Of a stretch of 64,000 nucleotides of DNA, positions 1 through 8,315 are shown piece by piece (the first letter of the stretch is position 1; the number at the start of each line of letters is the position of its first letter). The position numbers and the translations under genes are program-made. The notes under the pieces were generated by a model. The model saw only the letters and a program-made list of their open reading frames with translations, searched no databases and was not told the DNA's origin. This stretch comes from JBHYGK01 sp051859045 (GTDB lineage Bacteria > Pseudomonadota > Gammaproteobacteria > Xanthomonadales > Xanthomonadaceae), in contig JBHYGK010000023.1 of the NCBI GenBank assembly GCA_051859045.1, forward strand, positions 62,001-126,000, read 5' to 3'.

Positions 1-194
1 TCGGCCGGCGCGCCGAACTGGGCCTCGACCTGGGCCATCGTGAGGCCGCGGGCGGGCAGGGTGGTGGCGGACTGGGCCTGCACGCGCTCGATCAGCAGCG
101 TGTCGGCATGGGCCGGGCCGGCCGCGAGGACGGCGCCGAGGGCAAGCAGGCTGGAGGTCAGCGCGCTGAGAAGCAGCGGGGTGCGCAGGGCCAT
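1..194 (-). CDS. Exported hypothetical protein, C-terminus cut by the window edge
   Basis: The first 64 codons of a minus-strand gene are visible and run off position 1. The start is the ATG at 194. The first 30 residues form a typical signal peptide: MALRTP, a long hydrophobic stretch, then AGPAHA as a likely signal peptidase I site. The mature part begins DTLLIERVQAQ and continues with a segment TMAQVEAQFGAPA, which resembles the short helical start of SmpA/OmlA-like periplasmic proteins. I recall similar small periplasmic proteins of unknown role in xanthomonads, but I cannot search to confirm it. It lies downstream of rpmJ on the same strand, separated by a terminator hairpin, so it probably has its own promoter. 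Export is well supported; the function is unknown. Confidence 0.7.
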   Translation of the reverse strand, partial: MALRTPLLLSALTSSLLALGAVLAAGPAHADTLLIERVQAQSATTLPARGLTMAQVEAQFGAPA

Positions 195-305
195 GGTCGG
201 TCTCCGGGCTGGGGCGGGCGGGCAGGGACGGGGCGGCGCGAGGCGCCGAGCCCGTCATTTCTAACAGATGCCCCGGGGGAAGGCCATCCGATGGGGGCCG
301 GGCAC

Positions 306-329
306 GAAAAAGCCGCCTCGCGGCGGCTT
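306..329 (-). terminator. Rho-independent terminator downstream of rpmJ
   Basis: An 8-bp stem AAGCCGCC/GGCGGCTT (310-317 paired with 322-329, four-base loop) is followed on the minus strand by a run of five T residues that overlaps the last stem bases. It lies about 100 bp past the rpmJ stop codon, and no other gene lies between. Confidence 0.75.
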
Positions 330-429
330 GGTCGCATCGGATGGCGTGCGGGCGTCGCGCTTGCGCGGCGATGCTCCGGGGACGCGCACCGCCGGGCGGG
401 CCGGCGGCGGTCCGATCAGCGCGCTCGGA

Positions 430-555
430 TCAGCGCTGGCGCGCCTTGAAACGCGGGTTCGACTTGCAGATCACGAAGACCTTGCCGCGGCGACGAACGA
501 CCTTGCAGTCGCGGTGGCGGGTCTTCGCCGACTTCAGGGAGGACAGGACCTTCAT
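430..555 (-). CDS. rpmJ: 50S ribosomal protein L36 (zinc-independent form)
   Basis: This 41-residue protein is the small basic L36 of the large ribosomal subunit, which helps organise 23S rRNA near the peptidyl transferase region. The sequence starts MKVLSSLKSAKTRH and ends NPRFKARQR, with 15 Arg/Lys residues. Of the four zinc ligands of the classical form (C-X2-C...C...H) only Cys17 and Cys30 remain; the first Cys and the His are replaced, so this is the C-minus (YkgO-like) type. The start is the ATG at 555, preceded by GGAG at a 7-base spacing. The frame stays open upstream of this ATG but has no conserved L36 sequence there. The gene is monocistronic and divergent from cmk. Confidence 0.95.
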   Translation of the reverse strand: MKVLSSLKSAKTRHRDCKVVRRRGKVFVICKSNPRFKARQR

Positions 556-719
556 GGGACGACTCCGGAGGAATTGCTGGCGGAAAGCGCGCGAGTATAG
601 CGGTGTTTTGCGGCCGCGTTCAAGCACTTGGTGCGCCGGACGCCGGCGGGGAGGCGGCGGCGCGGGCCGGCAGGCTACACTGCGCGCCCGATTCCCGCCG
701 CCGCCGCCCAGGAGCCACG

Positions 720-1400
720 ATGTCCCAGCCCGCCCCCGTCCTCACCATCGACGGCCCCTCCGGCGCGGGCAAGGGCACCATCAGCCGCGCCATCGCGGCC
801 CGGCTGGGCTGGCATTTCCTGGATTCCGGCGCGCTCTACCGCGCGGTCGGCCTGGCCGCGAGCTGGTCCGACGTCGACTTCTCCGACCACGCCTCGCTGG
901 TCCGGACCACGTTCGACACCCAGGTCCGCTTCGAGGCCGACGGCGACCGCGAGCCGCGGGTGCTCGTGAACGGGGTGGACGCCACCGCCGAGCTGCGCAC
1001 CGAGACCGCCGGCGCGGCGGCCTCGGCCATCGCCGCCATCCCCGAGGTCCGGCAGGCCCTGAAGGAGCGCCAGCGCGCCTTCCGGCAGGCCCCGGGCCTG
1101 GTCGCGGACGGCCGCGACATGGGCACCGTGATCTTCCCGGACGCCCCCTACAAGGTGTTCCTCACCGCCAGCGCCGAGGAACGCGCGGACCGCCGCTATA
1201 AGCAGTTGAAGGACAAAGGGGTTTCCGTTAACCTCGACACCCTGCTGCGCGAGATCCTCGCCCGCGATGCCCGAGACGCCCAGCGCGCCGTGGCGCCCCT
1301 GAAGCCCGCCGATGACGCGGTCTTCCTGGACACCACCGGAGTGCCCGTCGAAGAGGTCATCGAGCGCGTGCTGGCCCTGCTGCCGGGTTCCCCCCGCTAG
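720..1400 (+). CDS. cmk: Cytidylate kinase
   Basis: Phosphorylates CMP and dCMP to the diphosphates with ATP, in pyrimidine salvage and nucleotide supply, in the cytosol. The 226-residue product matches the usual 220-230 residue length. A P-loop GPSGAGKGT sits at residues 12-20, and the nucleotide-binding/lid region includes DGRDMGTVIFPDAP near residue 137. The chosen ATG at 720 has AGGAG six bases upstream; the open frame extends further upstream but without family similarity. It is followed by rpsA after a 201-bp leader, the common gammaproteobacterial order cmk-rpsA-ihfB. Confidence 0.97.
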   Translation: MSQPAPVLTIDGPSGAGKGTISRAIAARLGWHFLDSGALYRAVGLAASWSDVDFSDHASLVRTTFDTQVRFEADGDREPRVLVNGVDATAELRTETAGAAASAIAAIPEVRQALKERQRAFRQAPGLVADGRDMGTVIFPDAPYKVFLTASAEERADRRYKQLKDKGVSVNLDTLLREILARDARDAQRAVAPLKPADDAVFLDTTGVPVEEVIERVLALLPGSPR

Positions 1401-1601
1401 CACCAGCCCGCCCGGTCCTCCGAACGCCCCGGACATCACCCCCTGGCCGCAAGGCCCGGGGCGGGTGCGTTTCCGCGTTCGCAGTCCATCCCGACGCCAT
1501 CCCGGCGCCGGGCCATCCACCAACCCGGGCAGCGCGCGAGCGTCGTCCCGACGGTGGGCTCCGGGACATCCCGGGCCCGTGTATCCAACCGAGAACCCAA
1601 C
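1401..1601 (+). promoter_or_regulatory. rpsA leader with a hairpin before the start codon
   Basis: A 201-bp gap separates cmk from rpsA. A 9-bp stem with one bulged T (GGGC-T-CCGGG at 1556-1565 paired with CCCGGGCCC at 1570-1578, ACAT loop) ends 23 bases before the rpsA ATG. The bases immediately before the ATG contain no strong Shine-Dalgarno sequence, only GAGAA. In Escherichia coli the rpsA leader lacks a strong SD, folds into hairpins and is used by S1 for autoregulation; a comparable role here is inference. No clear sigma-70 promoter is visible. Confidence 0.5.
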
Positions 1602-3293
1602 ATGACCGACTCCTTCAACGAGCTCTCGTTCGCCGAGATGTTCGAACAGAGCCAGAACAACCTGGCCAAGCTCAAGCCCGGCGCCATCGTCACCGGCATC
1701 GTCGTCGAGGTCCGCTCCGACGTCGTCGTGATCAACGCCGGCCTGAAGTCCGAGGGCATCGTGCCCATCGAGCAGTTCCGCAACGACGCGGGCGAGATCG
1801 ACGTCGCCGTGGGCGACGAGGTCAAGGTCGCGCTCGATTCGCTCGAGAACGGCTTCGGCGAAACCGTCCTGTCGCGCGAGAAGGCCAAGCGCGCGATGGT
1901 GTGGGACGAGCTCGAGAAGGCGCTGGAAGAGAACGCCACCATCACCGGCCGCATCAGCGGCAAGGTCAAGGGCGGCTTCACCGTCGACATCCGCGACGTC
2001 CGCGCGTTCCTGCCGGGCTCGCTGGTCGACGTCCGCCCGGTGCGCGACCCGGCCTACCTCGAGGGCAAGGAGCTCGAGTTCAAGCTGATCAAGCTCGACC
2101 GCAAGCGCAACAACGTCGTCGTCTCCCGCCGCGCGGTGGTCGAGAGCGAGTTCAGCGAGGAGCGCGAGAAGCTGCTCGAGCGCCTGCAGGAAGGCGCCAT
2201 CGTCGCCGGCGTGGTCAAGAACCTCACCGACTACGGCGCGTTCGTGGACCTCGGCGGCATCGACGGCCTGCTGCACATCACCGACATGGCGTGGAAGCGC
2301 GTGCGCCACCCGTCCGAGGTGGTCAACGTCGGCGACGAGCTGCAGGTGCGCGTGCTCAAGTTCGACCGCGAGCGCAACCGCGTCTCGCTGGGCCTCAAGC
2401 AGCTGGGCGAGGATCCGTGGGAGAACATCGCCCGCCGCTACCCGGCCACCAGCCGCCTGTTCGGCAAGGTCTCCAACGTCACCGATTACGGCGCGTTCGT
2501 CGAGATCGAGCCGGGCGTCGAGGGCCTGGTCCACGTGTCCGAGATGGACTGGACCAACAAGAACGTCAACCCGTCGAAGGTCGTGCAGGTCGGCGACGAC
2601 GTCGAGGTGATGGTGCTCGACGTGGACGAGGAGCGTCGCCGCATCTCGCTCGGCATCAAGCAGTGCACCTCGAATCCGTGGGACACCTTCGCCGCGATGC
2701 ACAAGAAGGGCGACAAGGTCGAGGGCCAGATCAAGTCGATCACCGACTTCGGCATCTTCGTCGGCCTGGACGGCGGCATCGACGGCCTGGTCCACCTCTC
2801 CGACATCTCCTGGAACGCGACCGGCGACGACATCGTCCGCCAGTTCAAGAAGGGCGACACCGTCGAGGCCGTGGTGCTGGCCGTCGACCCGGAGCGCGAG
2901 CGCATCTCGCTGGGCGTGAAGCAGCTCGAGCAGGATCCGTTCGGCCAGTACATGGCGGCCAACCCGAAGGGCACGATCGTCACCGGCACCGTGCGTGAAG
3001 TCGACGCCCGCGGCGCCACCGTCGACCTGGCCGACGGCCTCGAGGGCTACATCCGCGCCAACGACATCGCCAAGGAGCGGGTCGAGGACGCGACGCAGTA
3101 CCTCAAGGTCGGCGACAGCGTCGAGGCCAAGTTCATCGGCATGGATCGCAAGGGCCGCACGCTGCAGCTCTCGATCCGCGCCAAGGACGAGGCGGACGTG
3201 CAGGAAGTGCTGGCCGAGTACTCGGGCAACGCCTCCGCCGGCACCACCAAGCTCGGCGCGCTGCTCCGCGAGCAGCTCAACAAGTCCGAGTAA
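1602..3293 (+). CDS. rpsA: 30S ribosomal protein S1
   Basis: S1 binds mRNA on the 30S subunit and melts structured or weak-SD messages for initiation. The product is 563 residues (557 in E. coli) and contains six S1/OB-fold RNA-binding repeats, recognisable by recurring motifs such as VKNLTDYGAFVDLGGIDGLL, VSNVTDYGAFVEIEPGVEGL and IKSITDFGIFVGLDGGIDGL, each ending near a form of RISLGIKQ. The first two domains carry the ribosome-docking N-terminus (MTDSFNELSFAEMFEQS). The start is the ATG at 1602, which begins the conserved MTDSF. Upstream in-frame codons have no conservation. Confidence 0.98.
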   Translation: MTDSFNELSFAEMFEQSQNNLAKLKPGAIVTGIVVEVRSDVVVINAGLKSEGIVPIEQFRNDAGEIDVAVGDEVKVALDSLENGFGETVLSREKAKRAMVWDELEKALEENATITGRISGKVKGGFTVDIRDVRAFLPGSLVDVRPVRDPAYLEGKELEFKLIKLDRKRNNVVVSRRAVVESEFSEEREKLLERLQEGAIVAGVVKNLTDYGAFVDLGGIDGLLHITDMAWKRVRHPSEVVNVGDELQVRVLKFDRERNRVSLGLKQLGEDPWENIARRYPATSRLFGKVSNVTDYGAFVEIEPGVEGLVHVSEMDWTNKNVNPSKVVQVGDDVEVMVLDVDEERRRISLGIKQCTSNPWDTFAAMHKKGDKVEGQIKSITDFGIFVGLDGGIDGLVHLSDISWNATGDDIVRQFKKGDTVEAVVLAVDPERERISLGVKQLEQDPFGQYMAANPKGTIVTGTVREVDARGATVDLADGLEGYIRANDIAKERVEDATQYLKVGDSVEAKFIGMDRKGRTLQLSIRAKDEADVQEVLAEYSGNASAGTTKLGALLREQLNKSE

Positions 3294-3334
3294 GCGGCAC
3301 GGCGCGGGCGGCACGCCCGCCCGCGCCACCCGAT

Positions 3335-3356
3335 GCGGGGCCCCTCGGGGCCCCGC
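3335..3356 (+). terminator. GC-rich hairpin between rpsA and ihfB
   Basis: A perfect inverted repeat (GCGGGGCCCC at 3335-3344 and GGGGCCCCGC at 3347-3356) leaves a two-base loop, or four bases if the top pair opens. No T-run follows, so it may act as a partial terminator, attenuator or 3'-end RNA stabiliser for the abundant rpsA message rather than a full stop. Confidence 0.5.
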
Positions 3357-3379
3357 GTCATGTCAGGCCCAGTGATTCC

Positions 3380-3670
3380 ATGACCAAGTCCGAACTCATC
3401 GAGACCCTCACCCGCCGCCAGCCCCACCTCAAGGCCGACGACGTCGACCTGGCGGTGAAGACCCTGCTCGAGATGATGGGCGGGGCGCTGAGCACGGGCG
3501 AGCGCATCGAGATCCGCGGCTTCGGCAGCTTCTCCCTGCATTTCCGCCCGCCGCGCATCGGCCGCAACCCCAAGACCGGGGAGTCGGTGGCCCTGCCGGG
3601 CAAGCACGTCCCGCACTTCAAGCCGGGCAAGGAACTCCGCGAGCGCGTGAACCAGTCCAGCGCGGACTGA
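3380..3670 (+). CDS. ihfB: Integration host factor subunit beta
   Basis: The beta subunit of IHF pairs with IhfA to bind and sharply bend DNA at specific sites, shaping promoters, origins and recombination complexes. The product is 96 residues (94 in E. coli), begins MTKSELIETLTRRQPHL, and carries the beta-arm signature GRNPKTGESV followed by the DNA-intercalating Pro region and FKPGKELRERVN. The cysteine-poor sequence and LPGKHVPHFKPGKEL ending distinguish it from HU. It follows rpsA after 86 bp containing a GC-rich hairpin, the conserved rpsA-ihfB arrangement. Confidence 0.96.
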   Translation: MTKSELIETLTRRQPHLKADDVDLAVKTLLEMMGGALSTGERIEIRGFGSFSLHFRPPRIGRNPKTGESVALPGKHVPHFKPGKELRERVNQSSAD

Positions 3671-3788
3671 GCCCGCCCCGCCAGGACGCCCCGCGTCCCC
3701 GCACCACCCGCGCCACGATCCCGCAAGCCTCGCCCACGGGCGCGCGCTCGGCTAAGCTTCCGCGACCACCGGTCGAGGGCTTCCCACG

Positions 3789-4112
3789 ATGCGTTTCCTG
3801 CAGGTCCTGGTCGCGCTGTGTTTCATCGTCCTCGGCGGCGTCTTCAGCGCCCTGAATCCCCAGCCCACCCTGCTCGACTTCGGCCTGTTCCAGGTGCCCA
3901 GCACCATGGGCGTGGCCATGCTGTTCTTCCTGCTCGGCGGCGCCGTGCTGGGCGGCGGCCTCGTCGCGGTCGCGGTGGCGTGGCCGCTGCGGCGCCGGCT
4001 CAAGCGCCTCGAGCGCGTCGAGCAGGGCCTCGCCCCCGTGCCGCTCGCCGCCGCGGCACCCGAGGCGCCGGCCGTGGCGCCGGTGTCCATGGTCGCGCCG
4101 CCCTCGCCGTGA
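3789..4112 (+). CDS. lapA: Lipopolysaccharide assembly protein A (LapA/YciS)
   Basis: A 107-residue inner-membrane protein of the LapA (DUF1049) family, partner of LapB in controlling LPS synthesis through FtsH-mediated LpxC turnover. There are two hydrophobic helices, roughly residues 1-20 (MRFLQVLVALCFIVLGG) and 37-64, separated by a short loop with NPQPTLLDFGLFQVP, then a basic stretch RRRLKRLERVEQG and an Ala/Pro-rich tail. The start is the ATG at 3789. The stop overlaps the GTG start of lapB by two bases, showing translational coupling. Confidence 0.88.
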   Translation: MRFLQVLVALCFIVLGGVFSALNPQPTLLDFGLFQVPSTMGVAMLFFLLGGAVLGGGLVAVAVAWPLRRRLKRLERVEQGLAPVPLAAAAPEAPAVAPVSMVAPPSP

Positions 4113-5281
4113 GCGCCGCCCTCTGGCTGTTCGCCCTGCTGCCGGTCGCCGCCGCGTCCGGCTGGTTCGCGGGCCGCCGCGCCGCCGCGCGCTCCGGTGG
4201 CCGCCGCGTCAGCACGCTCTCCACCACCTATTTCCGCGGCCTGAACTACCTGCTCAACGAGCAGCAGGACAAGGCGATCGAGGTGTTCCTGCAGATCGCC
4301 GAGGTCGATCGCGACACGCTCGAGACCCAGTTCGCGCTGGGCCACCTGTTCCGCCGCCGCGGCGAGGTGGACCGCGCCATCCGGCTGCACCAGAGCCTCA
4401 TCAACCGCCCCGGCCTGAGCCCCGAGCAGAAGACCCAGGCCGTGCTCGCGCTGGGCGAGGACTACATGCGCGCCGGCCTGCTCGACCGCGCCGAGACGCT
4501 GTTCTCCGACCTCGTGCGGCTCGACGTGCACGCCCCGCAGGCGCTGCGCCACCTGATCGCGATCTACCAGGCCGAGCGCGAGTGGGTGAAGGCCATCGAG
4601 CACGCCCGCCGCTTCGAGGCCGCCACCGGCGAGCCCATGGGCAGGACGGTGGCCCACTTCCACTGCGAGCTCGCCGAGCAGCGCCGGCTCGACGGCGACC
4701 TCGCCGGTGCGCGCGCGCACCTCGCCCAGGCCTATGCCGCCGACGCGCACTCGGTGCGCGCGGGGCTGCTCGAGGGCCAGGTCGAGGCCGCGGCCGACGA
4801 CGACGCGGCGGCCATCCGCGCCTACGAGCGCGTGGCCCGCCACGACATCGACTACCTGCCCGAGGTCCTCAAGCCGCTGCTGGCGTGCTACGAGCGGCGC
4901 GGCGAGGGCGCCCGCGCGCGCGCCTTCCTCGGCGACATGATCGAGCGCTATCCGGGCGTCTCCCCGGTGCTGGCGCTGGCCCAGCTGCTGGAGCGCGAGG
5001 AGGGCGCGGAGGCCGCGCGGGCGTTCCTGGCCAAGCAGCTGCGCACGCGCCCGTCGATGCGCGGGCTGTCGGCGCTGCTCGAGCTCAGCCTGGGCGAGGA
5101 CGCGCCCGACCCGCGCCAGACCCTCGGCGTGCTCAAGCAGGTGCACGACCAGCTGCTGGCCAAGTCCGCGTCCTACCGCTGCGGCCGCTGCGGCTTCGGC
5201 GCGCGCGCGCACCACTGGCAGTGCCCGGGCTGCAAGAGCTGGGGCACGATCAAGCCGGTGCACGGCGCGGCGGGCGATTGA
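4109..5281 (+). CDS. lapB: Lipopolysaccharide assembly protein B (LapB/YciM)
   Basis: LapB is a membrane-anchored TPR adaptor that delivers LpxC to FtsH, keeping LPS and phospholipid synthesis in balance. The 390-residue product matches the 389 of E. coli. It has a short N-terminal membrane segment (SAALWLFALLPVAAASGW), several TPR units starting near FRGLNYLLNEQQDKAIEVF, and a C-terminal rubredoxin-like zinc knuckle with CGRCGF and CPGCKSWGTIKP. I chose the GTG at 4109 because it starts the membrane anchor and overlaps the lapA stop (GTGA); the frame is open further upstream inside lapA. The next gene begins three bases downstream. Confidence 0.95.
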   Translation: MSAALWLFALLPVAAASGWFAGRRAAARSGGRRVSTLSTTYFRGLNYLLNEQQDKAIEVFLQIAEVDRDTLETQFALGHLFRRRGEVDRAIRLHQSLINRPGLSPEQKTQAVLALGEDYMRAGLLDRAETLFSDLVRLDVHAPQALRHLIAIYQAEREWVKAIEHARRFEAATGEPMGRTVAHFHCELAEQRRLDGDLAGARAHLAQAYAADAHSVRAGLLEGQVEAAADDDAAAIRAYERVARHDIDYLPEVLKPLLACYERRGEGARARAFLGDMIERYPGVSPVLALAQLLEREEGAEAARAFLAKQLRTRPSMRGLSALLELSLGEDAPDPRQTLGVLKQVHDQLLAKSASYRCGRCGFGARAHHWQCPGCKSWGTIKPVHGAAGD

Positions 5282-5283
5282 GG

Positions 5284-6408
5284 GTGCCGGTGCTGGCCTT
5301 CGCGGGCTGGGGCCTGGGCACGCTGCTGCTGTTCGCCCTGCTGCTGCCGCGCGTGCCGATGCCGGTGCTGGGCGGGCTGGCGGGCGTGGCCGTCCTGGCC
5401 TGCGCGCTGGTCGGTGGCGTGCGCCGCTACGCGCTGGCCCGCGCGATGCTCGACCTCCCGGGCCAGCGCCGCTCGCATGCGCTGCCCACGCCGCGCGGCG
5501 GCGGCATCGCCATCGCCGTGCTGCTGGCGCTCGCCGGCGCCGCCCTGGCCGCGCTGGCCAGCGGCCCCGAGGCCGGCGCCCTGGCCGCGTTCGCGCTCGG
5601 CGTGACCCTCGTCGGCGCGGTCGGCGCGCTGGACGACCACCGCCCGCTGTCGGCGCGCGCGCGCCTGGCCGTGCACGTGCTGGCCGCCGCGGGGCTGGTG
5701 CTGGCCTTGTGGGGGCCGCCGTCGACGCCGGCCGGCGCGGCGGTCTCGCTGGCGGCGGTGCTCTGGATCACCGGCCTGACCAACGCCTGGAACTTCATGG
5801 ACGGCATCAACGGCCTCGCGGCGGGGCAGGGCGCGCTGCTGGGCCTCGGCCTGCTCGCGCTGCTGGCGCCCACGCCGTGGGCGCTGCTGGCCGGGGTCCT
5901 GGCGGCGGGCTGCCTCGGCTTCCTGCCCTGGAACCTCCCGCGCGCGCGGATCTTCCTCGGCGACGCGGGCAGCGGCACGCTCGGCTTCGCCGCGGGCGCG
6001 CTGCTGCTGGTCGCGTGGGACCGCGGCGCGCTCGGCCTGCCCGGCGCGCTGCTGCTGGCCTCGGGCATCGGGCTCGACGCGGCGCTGACCCTCGCGCGGC
6101 GCGTCGCGGGCGGCCGCCGCTGGTGGCAGGGCCATCGCGAGCACCTCTACCAGTGGCTGGTGCGATGCGGCCATCCGCACGCGCGGGTGGCCGCCGGCTA
6201 TGCCGCCTGGACGGCGGCGATGCTGGTCGTGGTGCCGGTGTTGGTCGCCGATGACACGCCGCGCGCCTATGCTGTGGCCGGCCTCGCCCTCGGCGGCGGG
6301 ACCTTGGCCTGGTGGGCCTGGCGGCGGCGACTCGCGTCCCGTCGCCACCCGCATCGACGTTCACGGATCGCACGCAAGGAGCACGCGATGCACGAGACAG
6401 ACGCATGA
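5284..6408 (+). CDS. Polyprenyl-phosphate sugar-1-phosphate transferase (WecA/WbpL-like, glycosyltransferase family 4)
   Basis: Polytopic membrane enzyme expected to transfer a HexNAc-1-phosphate from a UDP-sugar to undecaprenyl phosphate, the first step of O-antigen or exopolysaccharide repeat synthesis. The 374-residue product has about ten hydrophobic segments. Family motifs are visible: DDHRPLS with the paired Asp for Mg, NAWNFMDGINGLA, IFLGDAGSGTLGF, and a late HREHLYQ. The start is probably the GTG at 5284, three bases after the lapB stop, with VPVLAFAGWG as the first helix; a TTG overlapping the lapB stop is possible. Its stop overlaps the ATG of the dehydratase gene. The donor sugar cannot be read from sequence. 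Confidence 0.87.
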   Translation: MPVLAFAGWGLGTLLLFALLLPRVPMPVLGGLAGVAVLACALVGGVRRYALARAMLDLPGQRRSHALPTPRGGGIAIAVLLALAGAALAALASGPEAGALAAFALGVTLVGAVGALDDHRPLSARARLAVHVLAAAGLVLALWGPPSTPAGAAVSLAAVLWITGLTNAWNFMDGINGLAAGQGALLGLGLLALLAPTPWALLAGVLAAGCLGFLPWNLPRARIFLGDAGSGTLGFAAGALLLVAWDRGALGLPGALLLASGIGLDAALTLARRVAGGRRWWQGHREHLYQWLVRCGHPHARVAAGYAAWTAAMLVVVPVLVADDTPRAYAVAGLALGGGTLAWWAWRRRLASRRHPHRRSRIARKEHAMHETDA

Positions 6409-8315
6409 GGCGCTGGCAGACCCGGTTCGCCGCGGCCCTCCCGCGGGCCTTGGTGGTGCTGCATGACCTCGCGATGGCCTGGCTGGCCTGGGCGGGCCTC
6501 GTGCACCTGCGCTACAGCTTCGTCGCCGGCAGCGAGGCGCTGCCCTGGTGGTCGGCCGAGCTGGCGATCGTGGTCGTCGCCCAGGGCCTGGTGTCCTGGC
6601 GCGCCGGCCTCTACCGCGGCCTGTGGCGCTTCGCCAGCCTGCCCGACCTGTGGAACATCGTGAAGGCCAGCGTCCTGGGCCTGGTGGTGATCGCGATGGG
6701 CCTGTTCCTCTACAACCGCTTCGAGCTCATCCCGCGCTCGGTGCTGGTGCTGTATCCCTTCGTGCTGGTGTGCCTGCTGGGCGGGCCGCGGTTCCTGTAC
6801 CGGATGTGGAAGGACGGCCGCGCCGGCGCGGCGCGCGAGGCCCCGGCGACCCGCGTGCTGGTGCTGGGCGCGGGACGCGCGGGCGAGGGCCTGGTGCGCG
6901 ACCTCGCGCGCAATCCCGCCTATGCCTGCGTCGGCCTGCTCGACGACAACCCGGCGCTGGCGGGCAGCAAGGTGTATGGCGTCCCGGTGCTCGGCGCCTT
7001 GCCCGCGCTGCCGGAGGTGGCGCGCGAGACCGCGGCCAGCCTCGCCGTGCTGTGCATGCCGGAGGCCTCGCCGCAGGCGATCCAGCGCGCCGTGGAGCTC
7101 TGCGAGCAGGCCGGGCTGGCCTTCCGCACCGTGCCGCGGCTGCATGACGTGCTCGAGGGGCGGGTCCAGCCGGGCGAGCTCAAGGAGCTGGCCATCGAGG
7201 ACCTGCTCGGCCGCGCCGCGGTGGCGCCGGACTGGATCGGGATGCGCGCGTGGCTCGGCGGCCGGCGCGTGCTGGTCACCGGCGCTGGCGGTTCGATCGG
7301 CAGCGAGCTGTGCCGGCAGTGCGCGCGGCTCGGCGTCGCCGAGCTGTGCGTGCTCGAGGTCAACGAGCTCGCGCTGGTGCGCATCGTGGAGGCCCTGCAG
7401 GCGCAGGCGCCCGGGCTGCGCGTGCGCCCGGTGCTGGGCGACTGCGGCGACGAGGCGGTGATCCGGCACGCCATCGCGATCGCGCGCCCCGACGCGGTCT
7501 TCCACGCCGCGGCCTACAAGCAGGTGCCCCTGCTCGAGGGCCAGCTGCGCGAGGCGGTGCGCAACAACACCCTCGCCACCGCCACCGTGGCCCGGGTGGC
7601 CCGCGACGCCGGGGTCGAGGCGGTGGTGCTGATCTCCACCGACAAGGCGGTGGAGCCGGTGAACGCGCTCGGCGCCAGCAAGCGGCTGGCCGAGCTGGCC
7701 TGCCAGGCCATCGGGGCGGGCGCGCGCACGCGCTTCATCACCGTGCGCTTCGGCAACGTGCTCGATTCCGCGGGCAGCGTGGTGCCGCTGTTCCGCGCCC
7801 AGATCCTCGCCGGCGGCCCGGTCACCGTGACCCATCCCGAGGTCACCCGCTACTTCATGACGATCCCCGAGGCCTGCCAGCTGATCCTGCAGGCGGCGGC
7901 GATGGCGGACGGCGAGGGCGTCTACACGCTGGACATGGGCGAGCCGGTGCCGATCCGCACCCTCGCCGAGCAGATGATCCGGCTCGCCGGCAAGCAGCCG
8001 GGCCGCGACATCGCGATCACCTACACCGGGCTGCGGCCGGGCGAGCGCCTGCACGAGGTGCTGTTCCACGCCGGCGAGCGGCAGTCGCGCACCAGCCATC
8101 CGCGGATCCTGCGCGGCCACCCCGCCCCGATCGAGCGCGACGCGGTGCTGGCCATGCTCGAGCGCGCCACGCAGGCGGTCCGCCGCTACGACGAGCGCGA
8201 GCTCGGCGAGCTGGTCCGCGCCCAGCTGGTGGCCGACCCCGCCGCGCAGGCGCCGGCCCCGGCGCCCAGCGTCATCCCGTTCCCCACGTCGCGCACAGGC
8301 AAGCCCACCGCATGA
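6405..8315 (+). CDS. Membrane nucleotide-sugar 4,6-dehydratase (CapD/WbpM/PglF type)
   Basis: A 636-residue membrane-anchored enzyme of the polysaccharide biosynthesis protein family, which converts UDP-GlcNAc to a 4-keto-6-deoxy sugar for O-antigen or capsule. About four N-terminal membrane helices (residues 10-120) precede a first Rossmann-like domain (VLGAGRAGEGLVRDLA, near 150) and the catalytic SDR domain with GAGGSIGSELCRQ (near 290), YKQVPLLEG, ISTDKAVEPVNALGASKR and VRFGNVLDSAGSVVPLF. The typical YXXXK tyrosine is replaced, as in this family, with the Lys of STDKAV kept. The ATG at 6405 overlaps the preceding stop (ATGA), and its own stop overlaps galU, so three genes are translationally coupled. 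Confidence 0.93.
   Translation: MRRWQTRFAAALPRALVVLHDLAMAWLAWAGLVHLRYSFVAGSEALPWWSAELAIVVVAQGLVSWRAGLYRGLWRFASLPDLWNIVKASVLGLVVIAMGLFLYNRFELIPRSVLVLYPFVLVCLLGGPRFLYRMWKDGRAGAAREAPATRVLVLGAGRAGEGLVRDLARNPAYACVGLLDDNPALAGSKVYGVPVLGALPALPEVARETAASLAVLCMPEASPQAIQRAVELCEQAGLAFRTVPRLHDVLEGRVQPGELKELAIEDLLGRAAVAPDWIGMRAWLGGRRVLVTGAGGSIGSELCRQCARLGVAELCVLEVNELALVRIVEALQAQAPGLRVRPVLGDCGDEAVIRHAIAIARPDAVFHAAAYKQVPLLEGQLREAVRNNTLATATVARVARDAGVEAVVLISTDKAVEPVNALGASKRLAELACQAIGAGARTRFITVRFGNVLDSAGSVVPLFRAQILAGGPVTVTHPEVTRYFMTIPEACQLILQAAAMADGEGVYTLDMGEPVPIRTLAEQMIRLAGKQPGRDIAITYTGLRPGERLHEVLFHAGERQSRTSHPRILRGHPAPIERDAVLAMLERATQAVRRYDERELGELVRAQLVADPAAQAPAPAPSVIPFPTSRTGKPTA

Noticed and set aside
675..3329. 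Long minus-strand open frame opposite cmk and rpsA
   Set aside because: It is the antisense shadow of strongly conserved cmk and rpsA, with low-complexity Val/Asp/Leu/Arg-rich translation and no domain; long antisense frames are expected at this GC content.
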